Source of the DNA: Sphingomonas sp. BK580
GTDB taxonomy: Bacteria > Pseudomonadota > Alphaproteobacteria > Sphingomonadales > Sphingomonadaceae
Length of the DNA: 64,000 nucleotides
Reading direction: 5' to 3'
Assembly: GCF_014194975.1 (NCBI RefSeq)
Contig: NZ_JACIAY010000013.1
Coordinates: 1 to 64,000 of the forward strand
Shown: piece by piece, positions 25,481 to 34,408 of the stretch
How the letters are laid out: each line of letters begins with the position of its first letter
Numbering within the stretch: position 1 is the stretch's first letter
Translations under genes and position numbers: made by a program
Notes under the pieces: model-generated
Database searches by the model: none
Seen by the model: only the letters and a program-made list of their open reading frames with translations
Told to the model about the DNA's origin: nothing

Positions 25481-26359
25481 ATGAAGTTCGTCTTCGCGGC
25501 CTCGCTCGCTGCCGTTCTCGGCATGCCGCTCGCCGCGCATGCGCAGTCCACGGCCGAGGACAAGACTGAGCCGACCGAGACTGCCGCTCCTGCGTCACCG
25601 ATCACGGTCAGCGGTTCTGCCGCCATCTCGTCCGACTACCGCTTCCGCGGCGTGTCGCAGTCCGATCAGGAGATGGCGGTGCAGGGCGGCATCACCGTCT
25701 CGCACGAGAGCGGCCTGTATGTCGGTACCTGGGCCTCCAACCTGGCGGGCTGGGGAACGTTCGGCGGCGCGAACATGGAGCTCGACCTGATCGGCGGCTA
25801 CAAGGCGACGCTGGCCGACAACGCCACGCTCGACGTCGGGCTGACCTGGTACATGTACCCCGGCGGTGCGGACAAGACCGACTTCGCCGAGCCCTATGTC
25901 AAGCTGAGCGGCACCGCCGGCGCGGCGACGCTGACCGCCGGTGCGGCCTATGCGCCGAAGCAGCAGGCGATCGGGCGCTGGTACCGCACCGGCGCCGACG
26001 CCGCGGCAGGCGTCTACACCGACCCCGGCGCCAGGGACGACAACCTCTACCTGTGGGGTGACGGCGCGCTGGCGCTCGCCGGCACGCCGCTCACCGCCAG
26101 GGCGCACATCGGCCATAGCTGGGGGCAGGACGGGCTCGGCCCCAACGCCACCGCGGTGGCGCCGACCGGGGCGTACTGGGACTGGTCGCTCGGCGCGGAC
26201 GCCACGTACAAGAACCTGACCTTTAACGTGAGCTACATCGATACCGACATCTCGGATCGTGCGGCGAGCTACCTTCGGCCGAGCTTCAGCAAGGGCCAGG
26301 ACGGCACCGGTAACATCGCCGGCAGCACCGTCGTGGTCTCGCTGACGGCTGCCTTCTGA
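25481..26359 (+). CDS. TorF/TIGR02001-family outer-membrane porin
   Basis: This 292-residue protein has a signal peptide (MKFVFAASLAAVLGMPLAAHAQ). Residues ISSDYRFRGVSQSDQEMAVQGGI form the hallmark start of the TIGR02001/TorF family, followed by alternating beta-strands and a C-terminal aromatic (LTAAF) typical of outer-membrane barrels. An upstream in-frame ATG at 25451 would fall inside the hairpin. It is 15 bp ahead of the kdp-linked microprotein and co-oriented with kdpFABCDE. That suggests it is expressed on potassium limitation and may let cations through the outer membrane, which is inference. Confidence 0.88.
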   Translation: MKFVFAASLAAVLGMPLAAHAQSTAEDKTEPTETAAPASPITVSGSAAISSDYRFRGVSQSDQEMAVQGGITVSHESGLYVGTWASNLAGWGTFGGANMELDLIGGYKATLADNATLDVGLTWYMYPGGADKTDFAEPYVKLSGTAGAATLTAGAAYAPKQQAIGRWYRTGADAAAGVYTDPGARDDNLYLWGDGALALAGTPLTARAHIGHSWGQDGLGPNATAVAPTGAYWDWSLGADATYKNLTFNVSYIDTDISDRAASYLRPSFSKGQDGTGNIAGSTVVVSLTAAF

Positions 26360-26374
26360 CGCGGAGATGATGTG

Positions 26375-26458
26375 ATGCAGGACCTGCTCTGGGTCGCGAT
26401 CATCGTCGGCCTGTTCGCGCTGACGCTCGCCTATGTCCGCCTGTGTGACCATGCGTGA
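26375..26458 (+). CDS. 27-aa single-TM microprotein upstream of kdpF
   Basis: A short frame encodes 27 residues with one membrane helix (LLWVAIIVGLFALTLAYV) ending RLCDHA. GGAG lies 8 nt before the ATG. It sits between the porin and kdpF, 12 bp from the latter, in an operon where every other frame is coding. Its hydrophobic size is like KdpF, but the sequence is different, so it may be a second small subunit or stabiliser of the Kdp complex. Too short for certainty, but spacing and ribosome site support it. Confidence 0.65.
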   Translation: MQDLLWVAIIVGLFALTLAYVRLCDHA

Positions 26459-26470
26459 GGGGATGACGCG

Positions 26471-26560
26471 ATGACGCTCGACCTCTGGCTGGCGGCGCTG
26501 ACCGCGCTCGGCCTTCTCGTCTATCTCGTGGCGGTGCTGATCCGCCCCGAACGCTTCTGA
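26471..26560 (+). CDS. kdpF: KdpF, small stabilising subunit of the K+ pump
   Basis: A 29-residue single-helix peptide (MTLDLWLAALTALGLLVYLV, ending AVLIRPERF) immediately before kdpA, with GAGGGG upstream. Length, one TM helix and the basic-acidic RPE(R/K)F tail fit KdpF, which stabilises KdpABC in the inner membrane. The gap to kdpA is 13 bp and contains the kdpA ribosome site. Confidence 0.9.
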   Translation: MTLDLWLAALTALGLLVYLVAVLIRPERF

Positions 26561-26573
26561 AGGAGGCGGTTCC

Positions 26574-28277
26574 ATGACACTCCAGGGCTGGTTCCTGATC
26601 CTCCTGTTTGTCGGCATCCTGCTGGCGCTCACCAAGCCCGTCGGGCTGTGGCTCCACGCGCTGTACGAGGGGCGGCGCACGCCGCTCCACGTCGTGCTCG
26701 GCCCGGTCGAGCGCGGCTTCTACCGGCTTGCCGGCGTCGACCCGAGCGCCGAGCAGGGATGGCGCCGCTACGCGCTGCACATGCTGCTCTTCAACGTGGC
26801 GCTGCTGGTCTTCACCTACGCCGTCCTCAGGCTGCAGGGCCTGCTGCCGGGCAACCCGCAGGGGCTCGCCGGGCTCTCGCCCGATCTCGCCTTCAACACC
26901 GCGGTGAGTTTCACCACCAACACCAACTGGCAGAGCTACGGCGGCGAGGCGACGATGTCGAACTTGAGCCAGATGCTGGGGCTGACGATCCACAACTTCC
27001 TGTCGGCGGCGACGGGCATCGCGCTCGCCTTCGCGCTGTTCCGCGGCTTCGCGCGGCGCGAGGCGAAGGCGATCGGCAACTTCTGGGCCGACGTGACCCG
27101 CGTCACGCTCTACCTGCTGCTGCCGATCTGTGTTCTCTACACCCTCTTCCTGATCGCCAGCGGCGTGCCGCAGACGCTCGCCGGCGTCGTCGACGTGCAG
27201 ACGCTCGAGGGCGCGCGCCAGTCGATCCTGCTCGGCCCGGTGGCCAGCCAGGAAGCGATCAAGATGCTCGGCACCAATGGCGGCGGCTTCTTCAACGCCA
27301 ACTCGGCGCACCCGTTCGAGAACCCGACCGCGCTGACCAACTTGGTCGAGATGCTGTCGATCTTCCTCATCGGCTTCGGGCTGACCTGGACCTTCGGCAA
27401 GGCAGTGGGCAACACGCGTCAGGGCTGGGCGATCCTGGCGGCGATGGTGATCCTGTTCCTCGCGGGCGTGACGGTGACCTACTGGCAGGAGGCCGTGGGC
27501 AACCCGGTGCTGCACCAGCTCGGCGTCGCGGGCGGCAACATGGAGGGCAAGGAGGCACGCTTCGGCATCGCCGCCTCGGCACTCTTCTCGGTCGTCACCA
27601 CCGCGGCGTCGTGCGGCGCGGTAAACAGCATGCACGACAGCTTCACCGCGCTGGGCGGCATGATCCCGCTGTTCAACATCCAGCTCGGCGAGGTGGTGAT
27701 CGGCGGCGTCGGCGCTGGCATCTACGGGTTCCTGCTGTTCGCCATCCTCGCGGTGTTCGTCGCCGGGCTGATGGTGGGGCGCACGCCCGAATATGTCGGC
27801 AAGAAGATCGAGAGCCGTGAGGTGAAGCTCGCGGTGCTGGCGATCGCGGTGCTGCCGCTGATGATCCTCGGCTTCTCCTCGCTGTCGGCGGTGCTGCAGC
27901 AGGGGCTGGCGGGGCCGCTCAACAAGGGGCCGCACGGCTTCTCGGAGATCCTCTACGCCTTCACCAGCGCGGTCGGGAACAACGGCTCGGCCTTCGCCGG
28001 GCTGACCGCCAACACGCCCTATTACAACGGGCTGCTCGGCGTCGCGATGTGGGTCGGCCGCTTCTTCATCATCGTGCCGATGCTCGCCATCGCGGGCAGC
28101 CTCGCCGCCAAGAAATACACGCCGGAGAGCGCGGGCTCGTTCCCGACCACCGGCGGCCTGTGGGTCGGGCTGCTCGTCGGCATCGTGCTGATCCTGGGCG
28201 GCCTCACCTTCCTGCCGAGCCTCGCGCTCGGTCCGATCGCCGATCATCTCGCGATGATCCGCGGCCAGCTGTTCTAA
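26574..28277 (+). CDS. kdpA: KdpA, potassium-transporting ATPase channel subunit
   Basis: This 567-residue membrane protein binds and passes K+ in the KdpFABC complex. Pseudo-repeat selectivity-filter segments are visible (NTAVSFTTNTNWQSYGGE; GTNGGGFFNANSAHPFENPT; SCGAVNSMHDSFTALGG; AVGNNGSAFAGL), with about ten hydrophobic helices between. A strong GGAGG precedes the ATG. Length matches the family (about 560). Confidence 0.98.
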   Translation: MTLQGWFLILLFVGILLALTKPVGLWLHALYEGRRTPLHVVLGPVERGFYRLAGVDPSAEQGWRRYALHMLLFNVALLVFTYAVLRLQGLLPGNPQGLAGLSPDLAFNTAVSFTTNTNWQSYGGEATMSNLSQMLGLTIHNFLSAATGIALAFALFRGFARREAKAIGNFWADVTRVTLYLLLPICVLYTLFLIASGVPQTLAGVVDVQTLEGARQSILLGPVASQEAIKMLGTNGGGFFNANSAHPFENPTALTNLVEMLSIFLIGFGLTWTFGKAVGNTRQGWAILAAMVILFLAGVTVTYWQEAVGNPVLHQLGVAGGNMEGKEARFGIAASALFSVVTTAASCGAVNSMHDSFTALGGMIPLFNIQLGEVVIGGVGAGIYGFLLFAILAVFVAGLMVGRTPEYVGKKIESREVKLAVLAIAVLPLMILGFSSLSAVLQQGLAGPLNKGPHGFSEILYAFTSAVGNNGSAFAGLTANTPYYNGLLGVAMWVGRFFIIVPMLAIAGSLAAKKYTPESAGSFPTTGGLWVGLLVGIVLILGGLTFLPSLALGPIADHLAMIRGQLF

Positions 28278-28288
28278 CGGGGGCCAAT

Positions 28289-30322
28289 ATGGCGAAGACC
28301 CAGACCAAGAGCCTGTTCACGGCCGACCTCGTCGTGCCCGCGATCAAGGCAAGCTTCCTCAAACTCAATCCCAAGGAGCTGGTCCGCAACCCGGTCATGT
28401 TCGTGACCGCGTGCGTGGCGACGCTGCTGACGATCACGATCAATATGGGCGGCGACGGCCTGACGCTCGCGTTCAAGGCGCAGCTGGTCGTGTGGCTGTG
28501 GCTGACGGTGCTGTTCGGCACCTTCGCCGAGGCGCTGGCGGAGGGGCGCGGCAAGGCGCAGGCGGCGAGCCTGCGCGCCACCAAGGCCGAGCTCATCGCC
28601 AAGCGGCTCAAGGGTGACGGCCGCCAGTATGAGAGCGTCGCTGCCAGCCAGCTAAAGGTCGGCGACGTCGTGCTGGTGGAGACGGGCGACCTGATCCCCT
28701 CGGACGGCGACGTCGTCGCGGGCGTCGCCTCGGTCAACGAGGCCGCGATCACGGGCGAGAGCGCGCCGGTGATCCGCGAGGCAGGCGGCGACCGCTCGGC
28801 GGTGACCGCGGGTACGCGCGTCATCTCCGACGAGATCCGCGTGAAGGTGACGGTGGAGCCGGGCAAGGGCTTCCTCGATCGCATGATCGCGCTGGTCGAG
28901 GGGGCCGAGCGACAGAAGACCCCCAACGAGGTGGCGCTGACCGTGCTGCTCGTCGGGCTGACGATCATCTTCCTGATCGCGGTCGCGACGATCCCCGGCT
29001 TCGCCGCCTACACCGGCGGCAGCATCCCGGTGGCGATCCTCGCCGCGCTGCTGATCACGCTGATCCCGACGACGATCGCGGCGCTGCTCTCGGCGATCGG
29101 GATCGCGGGCATGGACCGGCTGGTGCGCTTCAACGTGCTCGCCAAGTCTGGCCGCGCGGTCGAGGCGGCGGGCGACGTCGACGTGCTGCTGCTCGACAAG
29201 ACCGGCACCATCACGATCGGCGACCGCCAGGCAAGCGAGTTCCGCTCGGTCGGCGGCGTGAGTGATGCCGAGCTCGCCGAGGCGGCGCTGCTCGCCAGCC
29301 TCGCCGACGAGACACCGGAGGGCCGATCGATCGTGGTGCTCGCGCGCGACAAGTTCGACTTGCAGCGACCGATGCCACAGGGTGCCGAGATCATCCCCTT
29401 CACCGCGCAGACGCGCGTATCCGGGATCAAGACGGGTGACACGCTGATCCAGAAGGGCGCGGTCGACTCGATCCTCAAGGCGAATGCCGGAGCAGGCGAG
29501 ACCGCCGCGGCGACCGAGCTGCGCCGCATCACCGACGAGATCGCGCGCGCGGGTGGTACACCGCTCGCGGTCGCCAAGAACGGGCGCCTGCTCGGCGCGA
29601 TCTTCCTCAAGGACGTGGTCAAGGCCGGGATCCGCGAGCGCTTCGGCGAGCTGCGTACCATGGGCATCCGCACCGTGATGATCACCGGCGACAACCCGCT
29701 CACCGCCGCGGCGATCGCGGCCGAGGCCGGGGTGGACGACTTCCTCGCCCAGGCGACGCCCGAGGACAAGCTCGCGCTGATCCGGCAGGAGCAGACCGGC
29801 GGCAAGCTCGTGGCGATGTGCGGTGACGGCACCAACGACGCGCCCGCGCTGGCGCAGGCCGACGTCGGGGTGGCGATGAACACCGGCACGCAGGCGGCGC
29901 GCGAGGCGGGCAACATGGTCGACCTCGACAGCGACCCGACCAAGCTGATCGAGGTGGTGGGGCTCGGCAAGCAGCTGCTGATGACGCGCGGCGCGCTCAC
30001 CACCTTCTCGGTGGCGAACGACGTGGCGAAATATTTCGCGATCATCCCGGCCATGTTCGTCGCGCTCTATCCGGGGCTGGGTGTGCTCAATGTGATGGGG
30101 CTGGCGACGCCGCAGTCGGCGATCCTCAGCGCGATCATCTTCAACGCCCTGATCATCCCGCTGCTGGTGCCCCTGGCGCTCAAAGGCGTGGCCTATCGGC
30201 CGATGGCGGCCGGGCCGCTGCTGGCGCGAAACCTCGCGGTATACGGGCTCGGCGGCCTGCTCGCGCCGTTCGTCGGCATCAAGCTGATCGACCTCGTCGT
30301 CGGTGGCCTCGGCCTCGCCTAA
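28289..30322 (+). CDS. kdpB: KdpB, P-type ATPase subunit of the K+ pump
   Basis: This 677-residue P-type ATPase hydrolyses ATP to drive K+ uptake. Visible motifs are AITGESAPVIREAGGDRSA (actuator TGES), LLLDKTGTIT (phosphorylated D303), QTRVSGIK, MITGDNPLTAAAIA and MCGDGTNDAPALAQADVGVAMN (hinge), with TM helices at both ends. The ATG at 28289 fits the family N-terminus (MAKTQTKSLF...); earlier in-frame ATGs lie inside kdpA. GGGGG lies upstream. Confidence 0.98.
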   Translation: MAKTQTKSLFTADLVVPAIKASFLKLNPKELVRNPVMFVTACVATLLTITINMGGDGLTLAFKAQLVVWLWLTVLFGTFAEALAEGRGKAQAASLRATKAELIAKRLKGDGRQYESVAASQLKVGDVVLVETGDLIPSDGDVVAGVASVNEAAITGESAPVIREAGGDRSAVTAGTRVISDEIRVKVTVEPGKGFLDRMIALVEGAERQKTPNEVALTVLLVGLTIIFLIAVATIPGFAAYTGGSIPVAILAALLITLIPTTIAALLSAIGIAGMDRLVRFNVLAKSGRAVEAAGDVDVLLLDKTGTITIGDRQASEFRSVGGVSDAELAEAALLASLADETPEGRSIVVLARDKFDLQRPMPQGAEIIPFTAQTRVSGIKTGDTLIQKGAVDSILKANAGAGETAAATELRRITDEIARAGGTPLAVAKNGRLLGAIFLKDVVKAGIRERFGELRTMGIRTVMITGDNPLTAAAIAAEAGVDDFLAQATPEDKLALIRQEQTGGKLVAMCGDGTNDAPALAQADVGVAMNTGTQAAREAGNMVDLDSDPTKLIEVVGLGKQLLMTRGALTTFSVANDVAKYFAIIPAMFVALYPGLGVLNVMGLATPQSAILSAIIFNALIIPLLVPLALKGVAYRPMAAGPLLARNLAVYGLGGLLAPFVGIKLIDLVVGGLGLA

Positions 30323-30333
30323 GGAGATAGAAG

Positions 30334-30933
30334 ATGGGCAAGGATTTCTCTTCCGCACTGCGTCCGGCGATCGTCATGACCGTCCTGTTCGCAGCCCTTC
30401 TTGGAATCGTCTACCCGCTCGCCATGACGGGCATCGGCCAAGCGATCTTCCCGAGCCAGGCTAACGGCAGCCTGGTGCGCGACGCGCAAGGGAAGGTGGT
30501 CGGCTCGACCGTCGTGGGCCAGGCGTTCACGGGCGACCGCTATTTCCAGACCCGTCCCTCGGCCGCGGGCAAGGGCTACGACGGGCTCTCGTCGTCGGGA
30601 TCCAATCTTGGGCCGACCAGCCAGGCACTTGTCGATCGGGTGAAGCCTGACGTTGCGAAGCGGCGGGAGGAAGGCGTGTCTGGCCCGCTGCCAGCCGACC
30701 TTGTGACAGCGAGTGGCTCAGGCCTCGACCCTGATGTCTCGCCCGCCAACGCCTTGGCACAGGCGCCGCGCATCGCGCGGGTGCGCGGCCTTGCGGTCGA
30801 GCAGGTGCGTAACCTCGTCGCAAAACAGTCAGAAGGTTCGCTCCTCGGGGAGGATCACGTGAACGTGCTCGCGCTTAACCGTGCGCTCGACGCGCTGCCG
30901 CGGAGTGCCGCGCCGGACACGTCGACGCGCTGA
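30334..30933 (+). CDS. kdpC: KdpC, K+ pump subunit C
   Basis: This 199-residue protein has one N-terminal membrane helix (IVMTVLFAALLGIVYPLAMT) and a periplasmic domain with family motifs: GSTVVGQAFTGDRYFQTRPSA, SSGSNLGPTS, SGSGLDPDVSPANAL and ARVRGL. It completes KdpFABC. An AAGGAG lies before the ATG. Its stop overlaps the kdpD start by one base (TGATG), tying sensor expression to the pump. Confidence 0.97.
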   Translation: MGKDFSSALRPAIVMTVLFAALLGIVYPLAMTGIGQAIFPSQANGSLVRDAQGKVVGSTVVGQAFTGDRYFQTRPSAAGKGYDGLSSSGSNLGPTSQALVDRVKPDVAKRREEGVSGPLPADLVTASGSGLDPDVSPANALAQAPRIARVRGLAVEQVRNLVAKQSEGSLLGEDHVNVLALNRALDALPRSAAPDTSTR

Positions 30934-33611
30934 TGCCAGCCGGAACGGGCGAGCGACCGGATCCCGAGGCCCTCCTGCGCCAGGCAGCGCAGGAGGGCAG
31001 GGGACGCCTCAAGATCTTCCTCGGTGCTGCGCCCGGTGTCGGCAAGACATATGAGATGCTGTCAGAAGGCGCGGCGCGGCGCCGCGATGGCGTAGACGTG
31101 GTCGTCGGCGTCGTGGAAACCCACGGTCGCGCGGAGACTGAAGCGCTCACCCGCGGGCACGAGATCGTGGCGCGCCGTGACATCTCGTACGAGGGGCGCA
31201 TGCTTCGTGAGATGGACCTCGACGCCATCCTCGCCCGCGCACCGCGGTTGGTGCTCGTCGACGAACTGGCGCACACCAACGCTCCGGGCAGTCGACACCC
31301 CAAACGCTATCAGGACGTCGAGGAGCTGCTCGCCGCCGGTATCGACGTCTATTCCACCGTCAACATCCAGCACGTCGAAAGCCTCAACGACGTGGTCGCG
31401 AGCTTCACGCGGGTGCGCGTGCGTGAGACGGTGCCCGACAGCGTGCTCGAGATCGCCGAGATCGAGGTTGTCGACATACCGCCGGACGAGCTGATCGAGC
31501 GGCTGAAGGCGGGTAAGGTCTACCTGCCGCAGGAAGCCACCCGGGCGCTGGGGCACTTCTTCTCCAAGTCCAATCTCTCCGCGCTGCGTGAGCTCGCGCT
31601 ACGCCGCGCCGCTCAGGCGGTCGATGCCCGCATGCTCGAGGACGTGCGCGCCCTCGGTCTCGGCGGCACCTGGGCCGGCAGCGACCGCATCGTGGTCGCC
31701 ATCAACGAGCTGCCCGGCGCCGACCTGCTGGTGCGCGCTGCGAAGCGTGTCGCCGACGGACTTCGCGGCCCTTGGACCGCGGTGTTCATCGAGACGCCGC
31801 GGGCGGCTCACTTCTCCGACGAACAGCACCAGCGTGTCGCCGCCACCATGACGCTTGCAACGCAGCTTGGAGGAGCTGTCGCAACAGTGCCGGCGAGCAA
31901 CGTCGTGGAGGGTATCCAGAGCTTCCTCGTCGATGCGCGCGCCACGCAGCTTGTCATGGGCAAGTCGCTGCGGTCGAGATGGTTTGAGCTAAGACACGGC
32001 TCGGTGGTCGACCGCCTGATCCGCGACACCCCCGACGTTACCGTGCACGTCCTACCCGTGCCCCCGGGCGAACGGACGCGCGAGCGCGCCCGGCGCCGAC
32101 CGGCCAACTGGGGCACACCAACGGGGTACGTCGTCACGTCTGCCATGGTCGCGGCAGTGACAGCAGCGGCCGGCGGTCTGAAGCACATCCTCGACCTCGG
32201 CAACGTCGCGCTGCTGTACCTCCTGCCGGTGATGGCGGCGGCCAGCCTTTTCGGGCTGCGCACCGGCCTTTATGCCGGGGTGGCATCGACGCTTGCCTAT
32301 AACTTCTTCTTCCTGCCGCCGGTCGGCACCTTGAGCATCAACAACCCCGAGAACCTCATCTCGGTGTTCGTGCTGCTCGGGATCGCGATCGCGACCAGCC
32401 AGCTAACCTCTCGGGTGCGCGCACAGGCGGACCTCGCCTCGGCCAGCGCACGCACGAACGCCACCCTCGCCGGTTTCCTGCGCCAGATCAGCAGCGTGAA
32501 TGACCTCGACCTCGCCGCGCAGATGATCTGCGACGACGTTCATCGGCTACTCTCGGTGCAGGTGGTCCTGCTCGCACCGTCATCGCAGGGGCGCAACCTC
32601 GACGTGCTGGCTGCAAGCGACGCGAGCTATAGCCTGGAGGCGATGGACCATGCCGCCGCGACCTGGGCGTTCGACAACGGTGCGCCGACGGGAAAGGGAT
32701 CCGGCACGCTGGCAGCGTCGGAGTGGCTGTTCCAGCCGCTGCGTGCCGGTGACCGCATCCTGGGTGTGATGGGGGTGAGCAGTGAACGCGCCGGCACGCC
32801 CGTCCGCGCAGACCAGCTACCACTGCTCAGCAGCCTTATCGATCAATCCGCCCTCGTGCTCGAGCGGCTGCGGCTCCAGGTGGAGATGCGCGATGTCGAT
32901 GCGGTCCGCACGCGCGATCGGCTCCGCGCCGCCCTTCTCTCCTCCGTGAGCCACGACCTGCGCACGCCGCTGACTGCCGTCATCGCAGCGGCGGCCCAGC
33001 TTCACCATGGCGCCACGCCTGAGCTGATCGGTACGATCGAGGCCGAGGCGGCGCGACTGAACCGGTTCGTCGCCAACCTGCTCGACATGGCGCGCGTGGA
33101 GGCAGGCGCTCTACGATTGAAGGTCGAAGCGGTCGATCTGAGCGATGCCGTCACCAGCGCCGCGCATGACGCCCGTCGGGCGCTCGAGGGTCATCCGGTG
33201 CGGCTCGACGTCCCGCCCGACCTGCCGCTGGTGCGCGCCGACCCGCAGCTCCTCCACCATTGCCTGCTGAACCTGCTCGACAACGCCGGGCGCTACGGAG
33301 ATCCTGGGAGCGAGATCGTGATCGAAGGTAAGAACCGATACGGCGAGATCCGTCTCGCCGTGCTCGACCACGGCCCCGGTCTACCGCCAGGCAGGGAGAG
33401 CGAGGTGTTCGAGACCTTTCGGCGGCTCGCGGGCTCGGACCGGGCAATCGGGGGCACAGGCCTCGGACTCGCGATCGTGAAGGCGTTCGCCGAGGCGATG
33501 GGCATGATCGTCGAAGCGACCAGCCGCGAGGACGGCCTCGGCGCCGCTTTCGCGCTCATCGTCCCACCCGCGCTGATCGTGCGGGACCTTCCCACCAAGG
33601 ATCGGACCTAG
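30933..33611 (+). CDS. kdpD: KdpD, K+-responsive sensor histidine kinase
   Basis: This 892-residue kinase has the full KdpD plan. An N-terminal KdpD domain carries Walker A GAAPGVGKT (31-39) and LVDELAHTN. A universal-stress-like domain follows (residues about 250-370). Four membrane helices span roughly 405-500 (AMVAAVTAAAGG ... LISVFVLLGIAIA), followed by a GAF-like region, the HisKA site SSVSHDLRTPL (phospho-acceptor H674) and a HATPase_c domain (NLLDNAGRYG, GPGLPPG, GGTGLGLAIVKAF). It phosphorylates the KdpE encoded immediately after. Confidence 0.97.
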   Translation: MPAGTGERPDPEALLRQAAQEGRGRLKIFLGAAPGVGKTYEMLSEGAARRRDGVDVVVGVVETHGRAETEALTRGHEIVARRDISYEGRMLREMDLDAILARAPRLVLVDELAHTNAPGSRHPKRYQDVEELLAAGIDVYSTVNIQHVESLNDVVASFTRVRVRETVPDSVLEIAEIEVVDIPPDELIERLKAGKVYLPQEATRALGHFFSKSNLSALRELALRRAAQAVDARMLEDVRALGLGGTWAGSDRIVVAINELPGADLLVRAAKRVADGLRGPWTAVFIETPRAAHFSDEQHQRVAATMTLATQLGGAVATVPASNVVEGIQSFLVDARATQLVMGKSLRSRWFELRHGSVVDRLIRDTPDVTVHVLPVPPGERTRERARRRPANWGTPTGYVVTSAMVAAVTAAAGGLKHILDLGNVALLYLLPVMAAASLFGLRTGLYAGVASTLAYNFFFLPPVGTLSINNPENLISVFVLLGIAIATSQLTSRVRAQADLASASARTNATLAGFLRQISSVNDLDLAAQMICDDVHRLLSVQVVLLAPSSQGRNLDVLAASDASYSLEAMDHAAATWAFDNGAPTGKGSGTLAASEWLFQPLRAGDRILGVMGVSSERAGTPVRADQLPLLSSLIDQSALVLERLRLQVEMRDVDAVRTRDRLRAALLSSVSHDLRTPLTAVIAAAAQLHHGATPELIGTIEAEAARLNRFVANLLDMARVEAGALRLKVEAVDLSDAVTSAAHDARRALEGHPVRLDVPPDLPLVRADPQLLHHCLLNLLDNAGRYGDPGSEIVIEGKNRYGEIRLAVLDHGPGLPPGRESEVFETFRRLAGSDRAIGGTGLGLAIVKAFAEAMGMIVEATSREDGLGAAFALIVPPALIVRDLPTKDRT

Positions 33612-34298
33612 ATGCCTGCCAAAGTGCTCGTCGTCGATGACGAGGTCGCCATCCGGCGCCTGCTCAGGAACACCTTGCTGCGCGCGGGGTATGCTGTGGT
33701 CGAAGCGGAGGACGCACGCGCAGCACTTCGCCAGGCCTCGGCCGAGCAGCCGAGCGCCGTTCTTCTCGACCTTGGCTTGCCTGACCGGGACGGACTCAGC
33801 ATCATCCCACTACTGCGCGGAACCGGAAACGCGGTGATCTTGGTAATTTCGGCGCGCGACGCGGTAGACGAGAAGGTCACGGCGCTTGACCTCGGAGCCG
33901 ACGATTACGTGACCAAGCCGTTCGACACCGACGAGCTGCTCGCTCGGCTGCGCGTCGCCCTCAGGCACCAGAACCTATCGGAAACGACGCCGAAGGTCGT
34001 GCGGCGTGGCGAGATCTCGATCGATCTCGACCGCCGGATCGTTGAGCGTGGCGACGAGGAGATCCATCTTACCCGCAAGGAGCATGACGTCCTCGGCGTG
34101 CTGGCACGCCACATGGGTCGAGTCGTGACGCACGAGCGACTGCTCGCGGCATGCTGGGGTGCGGAGGAGGAGCCAAGGGTCGAGTACCTTCGCATAGTCA
34201 TTCGAAATCTGCGGCAGAAGCTCGAGGCACCGGGGCCTGTGGGTAGCGTGATCTCGAACGAGCTCGGCGTCGGCTATCGCCTCAAGGGAGAGGCGTAG
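33612..34298 (+). CDS. kdpE: KdpE, OmpR-family response regulator
   Basis: This 228-residue regulator has a receiver domain (VDDE at 8-11, phospho-acceptor D53 in LLDLGLPDRDG, K in DYVTKPFD) and an OmpR-type winged helix (HLTRKEHDVLGVLARHMGRVVTHERLL ... VEYLRIVIRNLRQKLE). The start codon follows the kdpD stop with no gap. It should activate transcription of this operon when potassium is low. Position at the end of the structural genes is usual. Confidence 0.97.
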   Translation: MPAKVLVVDDEVAIRRLLRNTLLRAGYAVVEAEDARAALRQASAEQPSAVLLDLGLPDRDGLSIIPLLRGTGNAVILVISARDAVDEKVTALDLGADDYVTKPFDTDELLARLRVALRHQNLSETTPKVVRRGEISIDLDRRIVERGDEEIHLTRKEHDVLGVLARHMGRVVTHERLLAACWGAEEEPRVEYLRIVIRNLRQKLEAPGPVGSVISNELGVGYRLKGEA

Positions 34299-34408
34299 CG
34301 AGGCGGGGAATCGACGGTTCGTCGCATCACTATGCCGCGGCTACGGCGATTCCGCTTTTCGATCTCGAATTGCTACGTCGTGCGGAATAGCTGGATCGCC
34401 ACCTCAAC

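Noticed and set aside
25432..25481. c-di-AMP (ydaO-type) riboswitch ahead of kdp genes
   Set aside because: The stretch is a simple bulged hairpin without the multi-helix core; that riboswitch is also a Gram-positive feature for kdp.
26400..28247. A 615-residue antisense frame across kdpA
   Set aside because: Its residues are mostly Arg, Asp, Glu, His and Gln, the usual antisense image of a GC-rich membrane gene; kdpA on the plus strand has full family motifs.
28652..30358. A 568-residue antisense frame across kdpB
   Set aside because: Same pattern of Arg/Asp/His-rich shadow; kdpB has the DKTGT and hinge motifs.
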